Positions 33,872 to 43,093 are shown, counted from the stretch's first letter. The stretch: 64,000 nt of DNA from Gammaproteobacteria bacterium (GCA_021156105.1 JAJNBD010000009.1:1-64000), one strand, 5' to 3'. Translations and numbers: made by a program. The notes: generated from the letters alone by a model not told the origin.

Positions 33872-34038
33872 TTCAAGGGTTTCTAGAGGTAGCTTGTGAG
33901 CTGTCCCTGTGATGCCATAGGTTTAGTCGAATGGTATTGTAATTACTGCATTTTTTTAAAAGCTAAAGTATAGCTTATAAATCCTCAGTAAAAAGCTTGA
34001 TTTTTCTTCATTTCCGTATTATGATTACACCTCTTTAT

Positions 34039-34115
34039 CGGGGCATAGCGCAGTCTGGTAGCGCGCCTGCTTTGGGAGCAGGATGTCGGGGGTTCAAATC
34101 CCTCTGCCCCGACCA
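34039..34115 (+). tRNA. tRNA-Pro(TGG)
   Basis: This is a 77-base cloverleaf with acceptor CGGGGCA/TGCCCCG, anticodon stem CCTGC/GCAGG, loop TTTGGGA (anticodon TGG), T-loop GTTCAAATC and an encoded CCA. Confidence 0.97.
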
Positions 34116-34190
34116 TGGTTTGAGTCAAAGCCGCAAGCGTCAGCAAGTGGTTACAATAATTGTTTGAATTGTAAGTTTGGCAGTATGACT

Positions 34191-34267
34191 GCGCCCGTAG
34201 CTCATCTGGATAGAGCACCGGCCTTCTAAGCCGGGGGTAGCAGGTTCGAGTCCTGCCGGGCGCGCCA
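34191..34267 (+). tRNA. tRNA-Arg(TCT)
   Basis: This is a 77-base cloverleaf with acceptor GCGCCCG/CGGGCGC, anticodon loop CTTCTAA (TCT), T-loop GTTCGAGTC and an encoded CCA. Its acceptor end equals that of the tRNA-Arg fragment at 11490, but the other arms differ. Confidence 0.97.
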
Positions 34268-34335
34268 CTTAACGTATCAGCATTGCAAGCGTTGGTTAGC
34301 AAGCACAATGTTTGATAATCAGTAGTTTTTCATAT

Positions 34336-34412
34336 GGTGGATGTAGCTCAGTTGGTAGAGCCCCGGATTGTGATTCCGGTTGTCGCGGGTTCGAGTCCCG
34401 TCATTCACCCCA
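34336..34412 (+). tRNA. tRNA-His(GTG)
   Basis: The extra G at position -1 pairs with C73. The anticodon loop is TTGTGAT (GTG), the T-loop is GTTCGAGTC, and CCA is encoded. Its last 8 bases overlap the end of the convergent lipoprotein gene. Confidence 0.96.
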
Positions 34413-34788
34413 GTTTATTTTCTTCTACCCAATAATTTCCATTTAACTTTTGTTTCTTTTTTGGCAAAACCTTTACTGTTAATATTTTTTTACAGTCAAG
34501 TTTTGGCATATTAGGTTTTAGCGGAAAACTATAACAAGCTAATTGTAGTTCACCCGTTTGATGAGAAAAAATACTTTGATGTTTAGGATCTAATTTTGAT
34601 GCGTATCCTGCTTGTGCGGTGCCATTATGCTGCGCAATATCCAGCAAGATAGGCTGGGTGCTAATATTTTCAATTTGCAGTATGGTTGAGGGTGGAATAA
34701 TTAAATTGCCATCAGGAAAATTTTGTTGCCGAGCTGTCACGCAAGCAGACAATAAAAAAATAACTGTACCGATAAAAACATAACGCAT
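34405..34788 (-). CDS. Small lipoprotein of unknown function
   Basis: This is a 127-residue protein. The lipobox LLSAC (Cys16) follows a short hydrophobic signal. The mature part reads IPPSTILQIENIS, a beta-rich region, and a basic tail. No family is recognised. The stop lies inside the 3' end of tRNA-His, an 8-bp overlap. It is divergent from the OsmC gene with only 76 bp between starts, so they share a promoter region. Confidence 0.6.
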   Translation of the reverse strand: MRYVFIGTVIFLLSACVTARQQNFPDGNLIIPPSTILQIENISTQPILLDIAQHNGTAQAGYASKLDPKHQSIFSHQTGELQLACYSFPLKPNMPKLDCKKILTVKVLPKKKQKLNGNYWVEENKLG

Positions 34789-34864
34789 AAGTTTTTTCCT
34801 CGTTGACAGTGCTTAGTGATATTTTATACGATTCATAGTATGAAATATAGAGGAATTTGCTGTT

Positions 34865-35275
34865 ATGACTAAAATGAAAGCGGTGTACCAAGGGCATTTG
34901 AATTGTCAGATTATCCATGAGCAAAGTGGTGCAAAAATTGAAACAACTGCACCAAAAGATAATGGTGGTAACGGGGATAAATTTTCTCCCACCGATTTAT
35001 TTGCGGCAAGTTTGGCTTCATGTATGTTAACGGTAATGGGGCTGGCAGCTAAAAAACATCAAATTAATATGGATGGGGCAACTGCGGAAATTGAAAAAGA
35101 AATGGTTGTTGCGCCTGTTCGCCGCATAGGTAAACTTTCTGTTAGTTTACATTTACCCGCAGGTATTCCTGTTGATAAAAGAGAGTTGCTAGAAGCGGCT
35201 GCGCATCATTGCCCTGTGCATCATAGCCTGCATCCCGAGATTGAAGTATCTGTTCAGTTTATCTATGAAAATTAA
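34865..35275 (+). CDS. OsmC-family protein
   Basis: This 136-residue protein matches the OsmC/YhfA type: DKFSPTDLFAASLASCMLTV with the first redox Cys (about residue 56), and HHCPVHHSL with the second Cys near residue 118. OsmC/Ohr proteins reduce organic hydroperoxides with paired cysteines. It is a single gene with AGAGGA before the ATG. Confidence 0.9.
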   Translation: MTKMKAVYQGHLNCQIIHEQSGAKIETTAPKDNGGNGDKFSPTDLFAASLASCMLTVMGLAAKKHQINMDGATAEIEKEMVVAPVRRIGKLSVSLHLPAGIPVDKRELLEAAAHHCPVHHSLHPEIEVSVQFIYEN

Positions 35276-35339
35276 TATTTACTTTGTAATTTGATACGTT
35301 CAGCTGGGTCTTAGTTGCTCGGCTGAAATAATTAATGGT

Positions 35340-36515
35340 TTATCCTTTTACACAGATTAATTGCTTTAAAGTATGAACGATATCGACCAGATCTGCTTGG
35401 TTATTCATGACCTCATCAATATCTTTGTAAGCGCCAGGTATTTCATCAAGAATATCTTTATCTTTTCGGCATTCAATACCTAACGTTTGTTGTTTTAAAT
35501 CATGAACGCTAAAAGTTTTTTTTGCTTTACTACGGCTCATTTTTCTACCTGCGCCATGCGAGCAAGAACAAAATGATTCTAGGTTGCCTTTCCCACGCAC
35601 GATATAAGATTTTGTGCCCATGCTGCCAGGAATAATGCCAAGTTCGCCGCTCCTTGCAGAGACAGCGCCTTTTCGGGTTACCCAAATGTTTTGATTGAAA
35701 TGGTTTTCAAGATTTGTGTAATTATGATGGCAATCCACTCTCTGTGTCGTCATAAAATCAGTACCTTTATCTTCCCCATACACATGATAAGAAATATCTT
35801 TTAAAACCCTTAACATCATTTCATTTCGATTGGCTTTAGCGTAACGTTGCGCCCAGTGAAGATCATGCAAGTATGCATTAAACTCTCTTGTGTTCTGTGT
35901 TAAATAAGCTAAATCTGGATCAGGTAAATCAATTAAATATTCTTTCATTAATCCTTTGGCTTTCTCAATGTGGATGGACGCAAGTTCTTTGCCTATATTC
36001 CTGCTGCCACTATGTAGCATCACCCAGGCATCATTATTTTCATCTTGGCAGATTTCAATAAAATGATTTCCGCCACCGAGCGTACCAATTTGATAAGCTG
36101 CTTTTTCTAGTAGCTTGTCAGATAAAACGGCTTGAATATTTCCAAGCTGCTTAAAAGCAGTGAACATTCTGGTGGAAATTTCTTTATGTTGATTAAAGCC
36201 TAGCGGAATTGATCTTTCAATGGCTGAGCGAATTTTATTTAAATTATCACCTAATTGATCAATTTTAAAAGGCATTTTAACCGCGCACATGCCGCAACCA
36301 ATGTCTACGCCAACCGCAGAAGGGATGATAGCGTCACGGGTTGCAATTACTGTTCCAATAGTAGAGCCTTTGCCTGCATGGGCGTCAGCCATCACGGCAA
36401 CATGTTGGTGGATAAAGGGCAAGCTGGCAACGTTGCGGATTTGCTTCTCTGCTTCTAGCTCTAAGTCAGAAGCCCAAATTTTAATAATATTTTTGCTATC
36501 AGTAATGGTTTTCAT
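35340..36515 (-). CDS. rtcB: RNA-splicing ligase RtcB
   Basis: This is a 391-residue protein. The metal and guanylate sites are visible: VMADAHAGKGSTIGTVI, SAVGVDIGCGMCAVK (about residues 67-81), LGGGNHFIEI, MLHSGSRNIGK, DCHHNYTNLE, and CSHGAGRKMSRSKAK near residue 312 with the His that forms the GMP adduct. RtcB joins 2',3'-cyclic-phosphate or 3'-phosphate RNA ends to 5'-OH ends using GTP and manganese. No rtcA is adjacent. Confidence 0.95.
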   Translation of the reverse strand: MKTITDSKNIIKIWASDLELEAEKQIRNVASLPFIHQHVAVMADAHAGKGSTIGTVIATRDAIIPSAVGVDIGCGMCAVKMPFKIDQLGDNLNKIRSAIERSIPLGFNQHKEISTRMFTAFKQLGNIQAVLSDKLLEKAAYQIGTLGGGNHFIEICQDENNDAWVMLHSGSRNIGKELASIHIEKAKGLMKEYLIDLPDPDLAYLTQNTREFNAYLHDLHWAQRYAKANRNEMMLRVLKDISYHVYGEDKGTDFMTTQRVDCHHNYTNLENHFNQNIWVTRKGAVSARSGELGIIPGSMGTKSYIVRGKGNLESFCSCSHGAGRKMSRSKAKKTFSVHDLKQQTLGIECRKDKDILDEIPGAYKDIDEVMNNQADLVDIVHTLKQLICVKG

Positions 36516-36729
36516 TGTATGGTTTCTGCGACTTAATTCAGTTATTTTAAAATATAGCTAACGCTCTTAAAAGCTTGCGCTTTATAACTTGAGGGAAAGG
36601 CTGAATGTTGATATGATAAATTGTACGCAGTTATGTAAGGTTAACTGACAAACACAGGCATAGGGCGGTGCAAGCTGGGTGAAGTCCAGGGATGGTTGCT
36701 TGGTAGTAAGAATTCGACGAAGTTATTGT

Positions 36730-36805
36730 GGGCCGTTAGCTCAGTTGGTAGAGCAGTTGACTCTTAATCAATAGGTCGTAGGTTCGATCCCTACACGGCC
36801 CACCA
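36730..36805 (+). tRNA. tRNA-Lys(CTT)
   Basis: This is a 76-base cloverleaf with acceptor GGGCCGT/ACGGCCC, anticodon loop CTCTTAA (CTT), T-loop GTTCGATCC and an encoded CCA. Confidence 0.96.
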
Positions 36806-36823
36806 AAACCATCTCTTTTCTAT

Positions 36824-37327
36824 CTAGGTTTTGCAAGTTAACCGTCCATCAATATTTTCAATTGATTGACAATTTGAGATATCAACTATAGTTCTTTCTG
36901 CAAAAACATATTGCATGTTTAAGCAGCGCGCAGATAGTTGGTTTTTGTCTAGGGCGCAGTCATAACATGAATTTTGAAAGCTTGTTTGTTTGTTTTGTAA
37001 AGCGTTGTTTTTGGCGAGGCGAGGGCAATTATTTTCTTTTTCGGTAAAACAATATAAGCGGCCATTAAAGTTCATGATTTGTTCACAATTAGCGACAGGT
37101 ATTCTGCTATGTAAGGCTTTTGAGTTGTCAGTGGTGGTACAGTACCCGCTTAGGACTTTAGTATTTTTTATCGTGCGTAGTGAGCATCCAACACAGGTGT
37201 TTGCAAAATCCCCTGATACACCTAAAAACTTGGCGACACTAGAACAATCAGCGGCATAAACAACATTGATTAATAGAAAAAATGTAACTACGATGCTGAA
37301 AGTCTTTCTCATTAGCTTGTGTACCAT
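36824..37327 (-). CDS. Secreted two-repeat cyanovirin-N-like (CVNH) protein
   Basis: This is a 167-residue protein with an ATG after AAAGGAGAAAATT. The signal peptide ends near VVYAADC. Two internal repeats follow the CVNH pattern (F--SC-x-C-L-----L-A-C------I-----C--I-N-dG-L-C): GDFANTCVGCSLRTIKN with NCEQIMNFNGRLYC, and TSFQNSCYDCALDKNQLSAR with NCQSIENIDGRLTC. CVNH proteins bind high-mannose glycans. Export and the likely disulfides fit a secreted or periplasmic lectin. Glycan binding is inferred from fold only. Confidence 0.7.
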   Translation of the reverse strand: MVHKLMRKTFSIVVTFFLLINVVYAADCSSVAKFLGVSGDFANTCVGCSLRTIKNTKVLSGYCTTTDNSKALHSRIPVANCEQIMNFNGRLYCFTEKENNCPRLAKNNALQNKQTSFQNSCYDCALDKNQLSARCLNMQYVFAERTIVDISNCQSIENIDGRLTCKT

Positions 37328-37526
37328 AATTTTCTCCTTTAGAAATTAAGCAATAACTTTATGCAGTATATATTAAAATTTATATTGATCATATCCTGCT
37401 CTGAGGGGGACATTGGAAACAGCGATAACAAAGGGTTTGCTTGTAACTATATGAAAATGTATACTTTCAAACTTTGGGCAGCCTTCAGTGTTTGTAATCC
37501 GCCTGGGTGTATATCTTAAGTTAGCT

Positions 37527-38060
37527 ATGAAAAAACTCTTAACGCTTCTTGTAAGCTTACTAACTTTTTTAATGGTTTCCGCTTGTGCTCATGATAAGCG
37601 GACAAGCATCGATGACTATCAAGTACGCCTAGCCGTTACTCAGAACCATCATTTTAATGAAAACCAAATTAAATCATTTGTTTATTATTGGTTTTCTTTA
37701 CATGATCATCATGCGGATATTCAAAAGTCTTATGCATTATTAGATGGGGAGCACTTGTTAATGCAATACCCAGAAATAACCGTGCATAATTTTGCAGATT
37801 ATCAAAAGTGGTATAGCAATGTTGGTAAAAATATTGTCAGTAACTTGCATCAGGTTAAACAATTAAAAGTAATTTTTTTACCACAGCATCGTTATCAAGT
37901 TGATATTGTTGTTAATTGGCAAGCAATTGATCGCCAAGGCAAGTTTATTAATGTTGATGCCACTCAGCAATGGGTTTTAGTTGATGGGGCAAGCAGCCAA
38001 CATCCTTTTATTGAAAAGTATCTTGTTATCCACTTTCAACCGCTTAAGTCATCCCTATAA
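37527..38060 (+). CDS. Lipoprotein with NTF2-like domain (unknown function)
   Basis: This protein has 177 residues from the ATG at 37527. Upstream in-frame codons would bury the signal. The lipobox is MVSAC (Cys20). The mature part resembles an NTF2/SnoaL-type cone: helices around KSFVYYWFSLHD, then strands VKQLKVIFLPQHRYQVDIVV and DATQQWVLVDG. No ligand residues are obvious. It is probably an outer-membrane-anchored periplasmic protein. Confidence 0.6.
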   Translation: MKKLLTLLVSLLTFLMVSACAHDKRTSIDDYQVRLAVTQNHHFNENQIKSFVYYWFSLHDHHADIQKSYALLDGEHLLMQYPEITVHNFADYQKWYSNVGKNIVSNLHQVKQLKVIFLPQHRYQVDIVVNWQAIDRQGKFINVDATQQWVLVDGASSQHPFIEKYLVIHFQPLKSSL

Positions 38061-38122
38061 GCATATTTGGCATTGTTTATGCATCTTAGAATGATAGAGT
38101 CTAAGGTGTATAAGGAGTGATT

Positions 38123-38203
38123 ATGAAATATTTCATTGCTTGGTTGCTTGGGGTGCCAGTCACTATTCTGTTGGTGATCTGGATTTTTCATCATATTTTT
38201 TAA
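38123..38203 (+). CDS. 26-residue single-helix membrane protein
   Basis: This is a short gene with a strong ribosome site (AAGGAGTGATT). The translation MKYFIAWLLGVPVTILLVIW followed by IFHHIF is one transmembrane helix with a Pro kink and His-His near the end. Similar tiny membrane proteins are common in proteobacteria. Their role is unknown. Confidence 0.6.
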   Translation: MKYFIAWLLGVPVTILLVIWIFHHIF

Positions 38204-38370
38204 GCAATAAATTTTTAGCAGTTTTTTTAAATGGCCTGTATTTTGCGGCGCCTTGTGCTGCTTCTATATTGCTCAGGCAAGTATCAAAATGATACGCAGG
38301 TCCTGCTGTTTGAATTTGGCCTTGCGATTACCCCTAAGGTGAGTTAGGATAGAGCATATATTAATTGGAC

Positions 38371-38392
38371 AACGTCAAATTAAATTGACGTT
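38371..38392. promoter_or_regulatory. Palindrome upstream of the GGDEF-EAL gene
   Basis: AACGTCAA-ATTAAA-TTGACGTT is a perfect 8-bp inverted repeat ending a few bases before the start codon region. It could be an operator or a leader hairpin. No -10/-35 pair is clear nearby. Confidence 0.45.
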
Positions 38393-38397
38393 AGGAT

Positions 38398-40215
38398 ATG
38401 GGGTATTTTATGGACCAAATGGAATTAGACACACAAGTTGTTTCTGCAGCTGCGCTAGCTAATCAACCGCAAGGCAAATTTAGCAAATTTTTTTATCGTT
38501 TTACCGTTCCTAGCCTACTGCTAGTTTTTGCTTTGGGTGTCATTTTAATTTTCAGCTTTATCAATTATCAACAGAATAATTTAATTCACGAATTTACCAC
38601 GCAAGAAGAAGCGTTGCACAGTGAAATTGCCAATAGCACAGCTTCAAGTGGTTCTCTTAATTCTACCGCGCGTTTGTTATTTACGCAGAATATGTTTAAT
38701 AAAACCCGGGAAGGGCTGCAAGATACTTTTCTAGTACTGGTTGGTAGTCTAAGTTTGTACTTAGGTGTCATGATCTTTGTGTCGCGTAAGTTAAAGCAAA
38801 ATGCTAAGCAATTAGAAACATTTGTTTCTCAATTACAGGGAATGAATGAAGAATTGCAACTTGAAATTAATAAACGCGATGAAATGGCGCAGAAGCTTGA
38901 GGATCTTAACACCGAGTTAAAGTATTTATCTTTGCATGACACCTTAACTAAGCTACCTAATCGTCGTTTATTTGAAGACCGTTTAGTTTCTGCGATTGAG
39001 CATAGTAAGCGAAATAAAAAAATTTTTGCAGTGATGTTTTTGGATTTAGATGGCTTTAAGTTGATTAATGATACCGTAGGTCACGATTATGGAGATGAGT
39101 TATTAAAAGCGGTCGCTAAATTGTTTAGTGGTCTTCTTCGTTCGACAGATACAGTGGCGAGATTTGGTGGTGATGAATTCGCTATTATCTTGGCAGAACT
39201 GGATAAGCCAGAATCAGCCGCTTATGCTGCTGAGCGTATTATTAAACTTATCCGTGAACCCATTATTGTTAAAGAGCAGCCATTAAAAGTAAATGTGAGT
39301 ATTGGGATTACGCTTTATCCAAACGATAGTGATTCTGCGCAAGTGTTATTAAAAAACGCTGACGTTGCAATGTATCAAGCAAAAAGCCTTGGGCCTGGTA
39401 ATTTTCAGTTCTATCGCGAAGATATGAATATGGAAAGCCGACGCAACTTATTGTTACGTAATAGTTTACCTGGTGCATTAGAGCAAGGCTTGCTAGAGAT
39501 GTACTATCAACCGATTGTTGATGTCAATCAGCATGCCATTATTCATTTTGAAGCCTTGCTTCGTTGGAACCATCCTCAATTAGGTTTTATTTCTCCTTTG
39601 GAAATTCTAGAGACGGCATCAAATTTACATCTGCTGATTCCATTAGAAGAATGGATTTTTGAAAAAGTTTGTGCGCAAATACAAACCTGGGAAACAGCTG
39701 GCATGAAAGTGCCACCTGTTTGCGTGAATGTTTCACCATTTCATATTGACTCTGTTAAATATGTGCAAAAACTTAAAGAGTCTGCGATCACAAAACAAGT
39801 CAAAATGGACTCTATTATTTTAGAAGTCACAGAGTCGATGCTGATCAAAAATTTTGATGCAACAATTAAGACTTTCCGCGAGCTAAATGACCTTGGCGTT
39901 AAAATTGCCATCGATGATTTTGGTACAGGTTATTCTTCTTTAAATTATATTCGCTTATTGCCCATACAAATCATTAAAATTGATCAAAGCTTCATTCGGC
40001 AATTGCAAGAAAGTGCTAGCGATGTTGCGATTGTTCGTGCGGTGATGGCTTTGGCAAAAGCCTTATCTTTAGAGGTGATTGCTGAAGGCGTAGAGACTCA
40101 GGCGCAAAAAGAAATATTGCAATCTTTAGGCTGTAATAAAATGCAAGGGTATTATTTTGGTAAGCCAGCGCCCGCAGAAAATTGTTTGAATATTTCAATT
40201 CCTAGTAAGGGCTAA
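38398..40215 (+). CDS. GGDEF-EAL cyclic-di-GMP enzyme
   Basis: This 605-residue inner-membrane protein has two membrane helices (about 33-55 and 110-128) flanking a small periplasmic loop, then a coiled coil. The GGDEF domain has an intact FGGDEF (about 256-261). The EAL domain keeps FEALLRW (about 384-390), NVSPF, DDFGTGYSSL, KIDQSF and EGVET. Both activities, synthesis and breakdown of c-di-GMP, look possible. ATG at 38410 is an alternative start. pilT begins 13 bp after its stop, so c-di-GMP control of pilus retraction or twitching is plausible. Confidence 0.92.
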   Translation: MGYFMDQMELDTQVVSAAALANQPQGKFSKFFYRFTVPSLLLVFALGVILIFSFINYQQNNLIHEFTTQEEALHSEIANSTASSGSLNSTARLLFTQNMFNKTREGLQDTFLVLVGSLSLYLGVMIFVSRKLKQNAKQLETFVSQLQGMNEELQLEINKRDEMAQKLEDLNTELKYLSLHDTLTKLPNRRLFEDRLVSAIEHSKRNKKIFAVMFLDLDGFKLINDTVGHDYGDELLKAVAKLFSGLLRSTDTVARFGGDEFAIILAELDKPESAAYAAERIIKLIREPIIVKEQPLKVNVSIGITLYPNDSDSAQVLLKNADVAMYQAKSLGPGNFQFYREDMNMESRRNLLLRNSLPGALEQGLLEMYYQPIVDVNQHAIIHFEALLRWNHPQLGFISPLEILETASNLHLLIPLEEWIFEKVCAQIQTWETAGMKVPPVCVNVSPFHIDSVKYVQKLKESAITKQVKMDSIILEVTESMLIKNFDATIKTFRELNDLGVKIAIDDFGTGYSSLNYIRLLPIQIIKIDQSFIRQLQESASDVAIVRAVMALAKALSLEVIAEGVETQAQKEILQSLGCNKMQGYYFGKPAPAENCLNISIPSKG

Positions 40216-40228
40216 AAGGGACTAATTC

Positions 40229-41269
40229 ATGGACATTAATGAACTACTTAAACTGAATGTGGAAAGAAAGGCTTCAGATCTTCACCTTTCTGTTGGCTTG
40301 CCTCCTATCATGCGTATCGATGGTGATTTACAACATGTGGCAGATTATCCTGTGCTTGATGAAGCAATTTTACTTGAAGTTTTACGGGTCATTGCTACGG
40401 AAAAACAACTTAAAGAATTTAATGAACACTTAGAAATTGACTTTTCCTATGCGGTGGAAGGATTAGCACGGTTTCGTGTTAACGCTTTCCATCAATCGCG
40501 TGGTATTGCTATGGTTTTCCGAACGATTCCTTCGAAAATTCCTAGCATGGAAAGTTTAAATTTACCGCCTGTGTTTAAAGAAATTGCTGATGCAAGTCAG
40601 GGCTTAGTGCTCATTACCGGGCCAACAGGTTCAGGTAAAAGTACTACGCTTGCGGCGATCTTGGACTATATTAATAGCAAAGATCCTTATCACATTTTAA
40701 CAATTGAAGATCCTATTGAGTTTACTCATCCGAGTAAGAAGTGTTTAGTCAACCAACGGGAAATCCATCGAGACACCATTAGCTTTAATGATGCATTAAG
40801 ATCAGCGCTGCGTGAAGACCCCGATATTATTTTAGTGGGTGAGATGCGAGACTTAGAAACGATTCGCTTGGCGTTGACAGCTGCAGAAACAGGACACTTG
40901 GTGTTTGGAACCTTGCATACTTCTTCCGCTGCAAAAACTATTAACCGGATCATCGACGTTTTCCCTGGCGATGAAAAACCTATGGTGCGAAGTATGTTAT
41001 CGGAGTCGTTGCAGGCGGTAGTCTGTCAAACCCTTTTGAAAAAAGTTGGGGGCGGACGAGTAGCAGCATTAGAAATCATGCGCTGTAACCCAGCTATTCG
41101 TAACTTGATTCGTGAAGATAAAGTGGCGCAAATGTATTCATGTATCCAGACGGGAGCCGCTATGGGGATGCAAACGCTTGATCAACACTTGCAAGCGTTG
41201 CTTAAAAGCGGTGCAATTGATAAAGAAACAGCACATGTTGTTGCAGTTAGCAAAGAACAATTTGTCTAA
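40229..41269 (+). CDS. pilT: Type IV pilus retraction ATPase PilT
   Basis: This 346-residue hexameric secretion ATPase has GLPPIMRIDGD, Walker A GPTGSGKST (about residues 129-137), the Asp box EDPIEFTH, Walker B DIILVGEMRD, a His box TGHLVFGTLHTSSA, and the PilT C-terminal AIRNLIRE motif (the AIRNLIRE seen in true PilT rather than PilU). It pulls pilin subunits out of the fibre. It follows the GGDEF-EAL gene in one transcript. Confidence 0.95.
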   Translation: MDINELLKLNVERKASDLHLSVGLPPIMRIDGDLQHVADYPVLDEAILLEVLRVIATEKQLKEFNEHLEIDFSYAVEGLARFRVNAFHQSRGIAMVFRTIPSKIPSMESLNLPPVFKEIADASQGLVLITGPTGSGKSTTLAAILDYINSKDPYHILTIEDPIEFTHPSKKCLVNQREIHRDTISFNDALRSALREDPDIILVGEMRDLETIRLALTAAETGHLVFGTLHTSSAAKTINRIIDVFPGDEKPMVRSMLSESLQAVVCQTLLKKVGGGRVAALEIMRCNPAIRNLIREDKVAQMYSCIQTGAAMGMQTLDQHLQALLKSGAIDKETAHVVAVSKEQFV

Positions 41270-41292
41270 ATTCAGTAAAAAATAGAAGCTAT

Positions 41293-41331
41293 AAACGCAA
41301 AGATGTGGCGGTTTGCTACGTCTTTGCGTTT
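41293..41331. terminator. Hairpin between convergent pilT and hemerythrin genes
   Basis: AAACGCAAAGA (41293-41303) pairs perfectly with TCTTTGCGTTT (41321-41331) around a 17-base loop. There is no long T run, so terminator function is likely but not certain. Confidence 0.5.
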
Positions 41332-41369
41332 AATCTATTAACCTATAGAGGGTAGCAATTTGTTGAGCG

Positions 41370-41822
41370 TTATGAGCTAGGAAGCATGGTTTCTTCTTGT
41401 TTAAGCTTTTCCATTTCTTTCACTAATTCTTTAGCTTGATTTTCATCTAAGATTTTTTTTGCTTTTGCAAAAACCTCTTCTTCTTCAAATTTAACGTGAT
41501 GTTGAATAGCTTTTTGCAATGCCTTCATTTTTTCAAGCCAAATACTATCTTCCGCGGATAAAGAGGCAATCTCATCTAATAGATTTTCTACTTCAACATG
41601 TTCTTCGAACGAATGTTCAATGTCACCTTGAGTTTCTGAATTGTCTTCTAGCGCTCTGTAGAAGCTTTTCTCTTCAGTTTGGCTATGAAGCAAGACCTCT
41701 TCCATAATTTCTTCGAATAAAGATTCTTGCTCTTCAAAGTCATCTTTGGGAAGAGAGAAAAATTTTTCTAAAAGATCGTTAACTTTTTCGTGGTCTTTTT
41801 TCAGGTATTCATAGATATTCAT
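41370..41822 (-). CDS. Hemerythrin HHE-domain protein
   Basis: This 150-residue protein has four-helix HHE features: MNIYEYLKKDHEKVNDLLEK (first His), LLHSQTEEKSFY (His and Glu), HSFEEHVEVENLL, and HHVKFEEEEVF (His plus Glu). These residues bind a di-iron centre. Members store or sense O2, NO or iron. The protein is highly acidic. It is a single gene. Confidence 0.9.
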   Translation of the reverse strand: MNIYEYLKKDHEKVNDLLEKFFSLPKDDFEEQESLFEEIMEEVLLHSQTEEKSFYRALEDNSETQGDIEHSFEEHVEVENLLDEIASLSAEDSIWLEKMKALQKAIQHHVKFEEEEVFAKAKKILDENQAKELVKEMEKLKQEETMLPSS

Positions 41823-41969
41823 TATTTGCGTCTCCGTTAAAGTTCAAAGGGAAAAGTGCAAATTTTGTACCATAAGGATATTTTGCTAAATGTTAATGGT
41901 TTGGCTATTTAGACGTGCAATTGGTGGCTTACGGCAAACTTGGTGTTGCCGCAATTAATAAAAGGATAT

Positions 41970-42662
41970 TTAACTGCTTGCCTTGTTTAAGGGCTGCATA
42001 GCGGGAGATACGGGCTGCATGGTAGGAGATACGGGCTGCATCGGCGGCGAGGTGTTATGCAGCAGAATAGAAGCTTGTTGTTTAAAAAAGGTAACGGCTG
42101 GACTAACATTTTGGCTTTGCCCATTCGCAGCAATAATTCTTGCTTGCACTTGATGAGTGCCGCGCGGTATATCTCCATTGATAGAAAGCTGAGTAGAAGC
42201 TTGTGGTGGCCCATAAGGAGCACCATCAAGCAAGAGTTGAACTTTATCCCCATTTTGTAAAGGCGGTTGCACGACAATACTGACAGGAATAGGGTTTTGG
42301 TTTTGAAAAGTTTGCTGGTCAGAAGGCGAGGTAACTTCAATACTGCTATAGGTGTTGCTAGTGGTAGTATTAGCACTAGCTAGGGCTGGGTTTGTATTTG
42401 CTGCTTGGTTTGCTACTTGTGTTGGCTCTAAGCTTGTAGGGCTAGTTGTGGTTGTGTTATTAAGGTTGTCTGAAGTGCTATCAAAGCTGCTGACATTTGA
42501 ACCACGCAGAGAATAAATACTGCTGTTAGCTGTAGGTATATCAGAAAAACTTAAGGTACCATCAGGTGATGTGCTTTCATAAATGGGTACGTCAGCAAAC
42601 GTTGGTTCAAAAATAAATAATGTACTTAACATAAGAAAAGGAAAATGTTTTCTTTTAAGCAT
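41970..42662 (-). CDS. Secreted Ig-like pilus-operon protein with MQPVSP repeats
   Basis: This is a 230-residue protein. The signal peptide covers residues 1-23. VPIYESTSPDGTLSFSDIPT resembles the DUF4124 start. A Thr/Asn/Ser-rich linker (50-105) follows, then an Ig-like region around SIEVTSPSDQQTFQNQNPIP and DIPRGTHQVQARIIAANG. The C-terminus has three MQPVSP-type repeats of 7 residues (21-bp units). It is the last gene of the minor-pilin operon, overlapping pilV by 8 bp. It takes the place usually held by pilY1. An envelope or pilus-associated role is inferred. Confidence 0.6.
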   Translation of the reverse strand: MLKRKHFPFLMLSTLFIFEPTFADVPIYESTSPDGTLSFSDIPTANSSIYSLRGSNVSSFDSTSDNLNNTTTTSPTSLEPTQVANQAANTNPALASANTTTSNTYSSIEVTSPSDQQTFQNQNPIPVSIVVQPPLQNGDKVQLLLDGAPYGPPQASTQLSINGDIPRGTHQVQARIIAANGQSQNVSPAVTFFKQQASILLHNTSPPMQPVSPTMQPVSPAMQPLNKASS

Positions 42663-43089
42663 TCATCACTACTCCGCTTGTTGATGGGTCTAATTGAGCA
42701 ATTATACTGCTTAATGAAATACTTTTGGCGGCATTGCGCCTGTCCGTCCAGCTAACAGTAATATTGACGGTTTTGTAGTTAGGGTTTGTATAAGTTGTAA
42801 CTGTCCAGTTTATCGAATAAGTGGCATTGTTTCCCGTGCTTGTGCTGCTACCTGAAACGATATCGTTATAGGCAAATTTACCAGAAGTCGTGGGAATTGT
42901 TTCAAAAGCGCGTAAAGCATCCATTTTTGCTTTTGCTAAAAATATAGCTTCAGCACGCTGTTTGCTTAAATCATAATAGTAAAAATAAGTCATTTGAAAT
43001 TTTATGAGCGCAGCAATTCCAATCGTTAGGATCAGTAACGTGACCAGTAATTCAATAAGTGTGACGCCTTTTTGGTTAAACTTGTTCAT
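42655..43089 (-). CDS. pilV: Minor pilin PilV
   Basis: This is a 144-residue protein. The class III leader MNKFNQKG is followed by VTLIELLVTLLILTIGIAAL, with Glu at position +5, the standard prepilin cleavage and assembly motif. The start at 43089 gives an 8-residue leader. The ORF extends upstream to 43134 but overlaps pilX. The globular part is beta-rich. It belongs to the fimT-pilW-pilX-pilV set. Confidence 0.8.
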   Translation of the reverse strand: MNKFNQKGVTLIELLVTLLILTIGIAALIKFQMTYFYYYDLSKQRAEAIFLAKAKMDALRAFETIPTTSGKFAYNDIVSGSSTSTGNNATYSINWTVTTYTNPNYKTVNITVSWTDRRNAAKSISLSSIIAQLDPSTSGVVMNA

Positions 43090-43093
43090 ATGC

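Noticed and set aside
33985..34308. 107-codon frame antisense to tRNA genes
   Set aside because: It is produced by the reverse strand of tRNA-Pro and tRNA-Arg. Such frames are a common false call.
34039..34412. tRNA-Pro/Arg/His cluster considered as an integration site
   Set aside because: All three tRNAs are complete and no partial copies lie near, so there is no sign of an island here.
36560..36729. Possible structured RNA before tRNA-Lys
   Set aside because: Some G-rich and CAGG-type stretches are present, but I could not fold a convincing conserved structure or match a known riboswitch.
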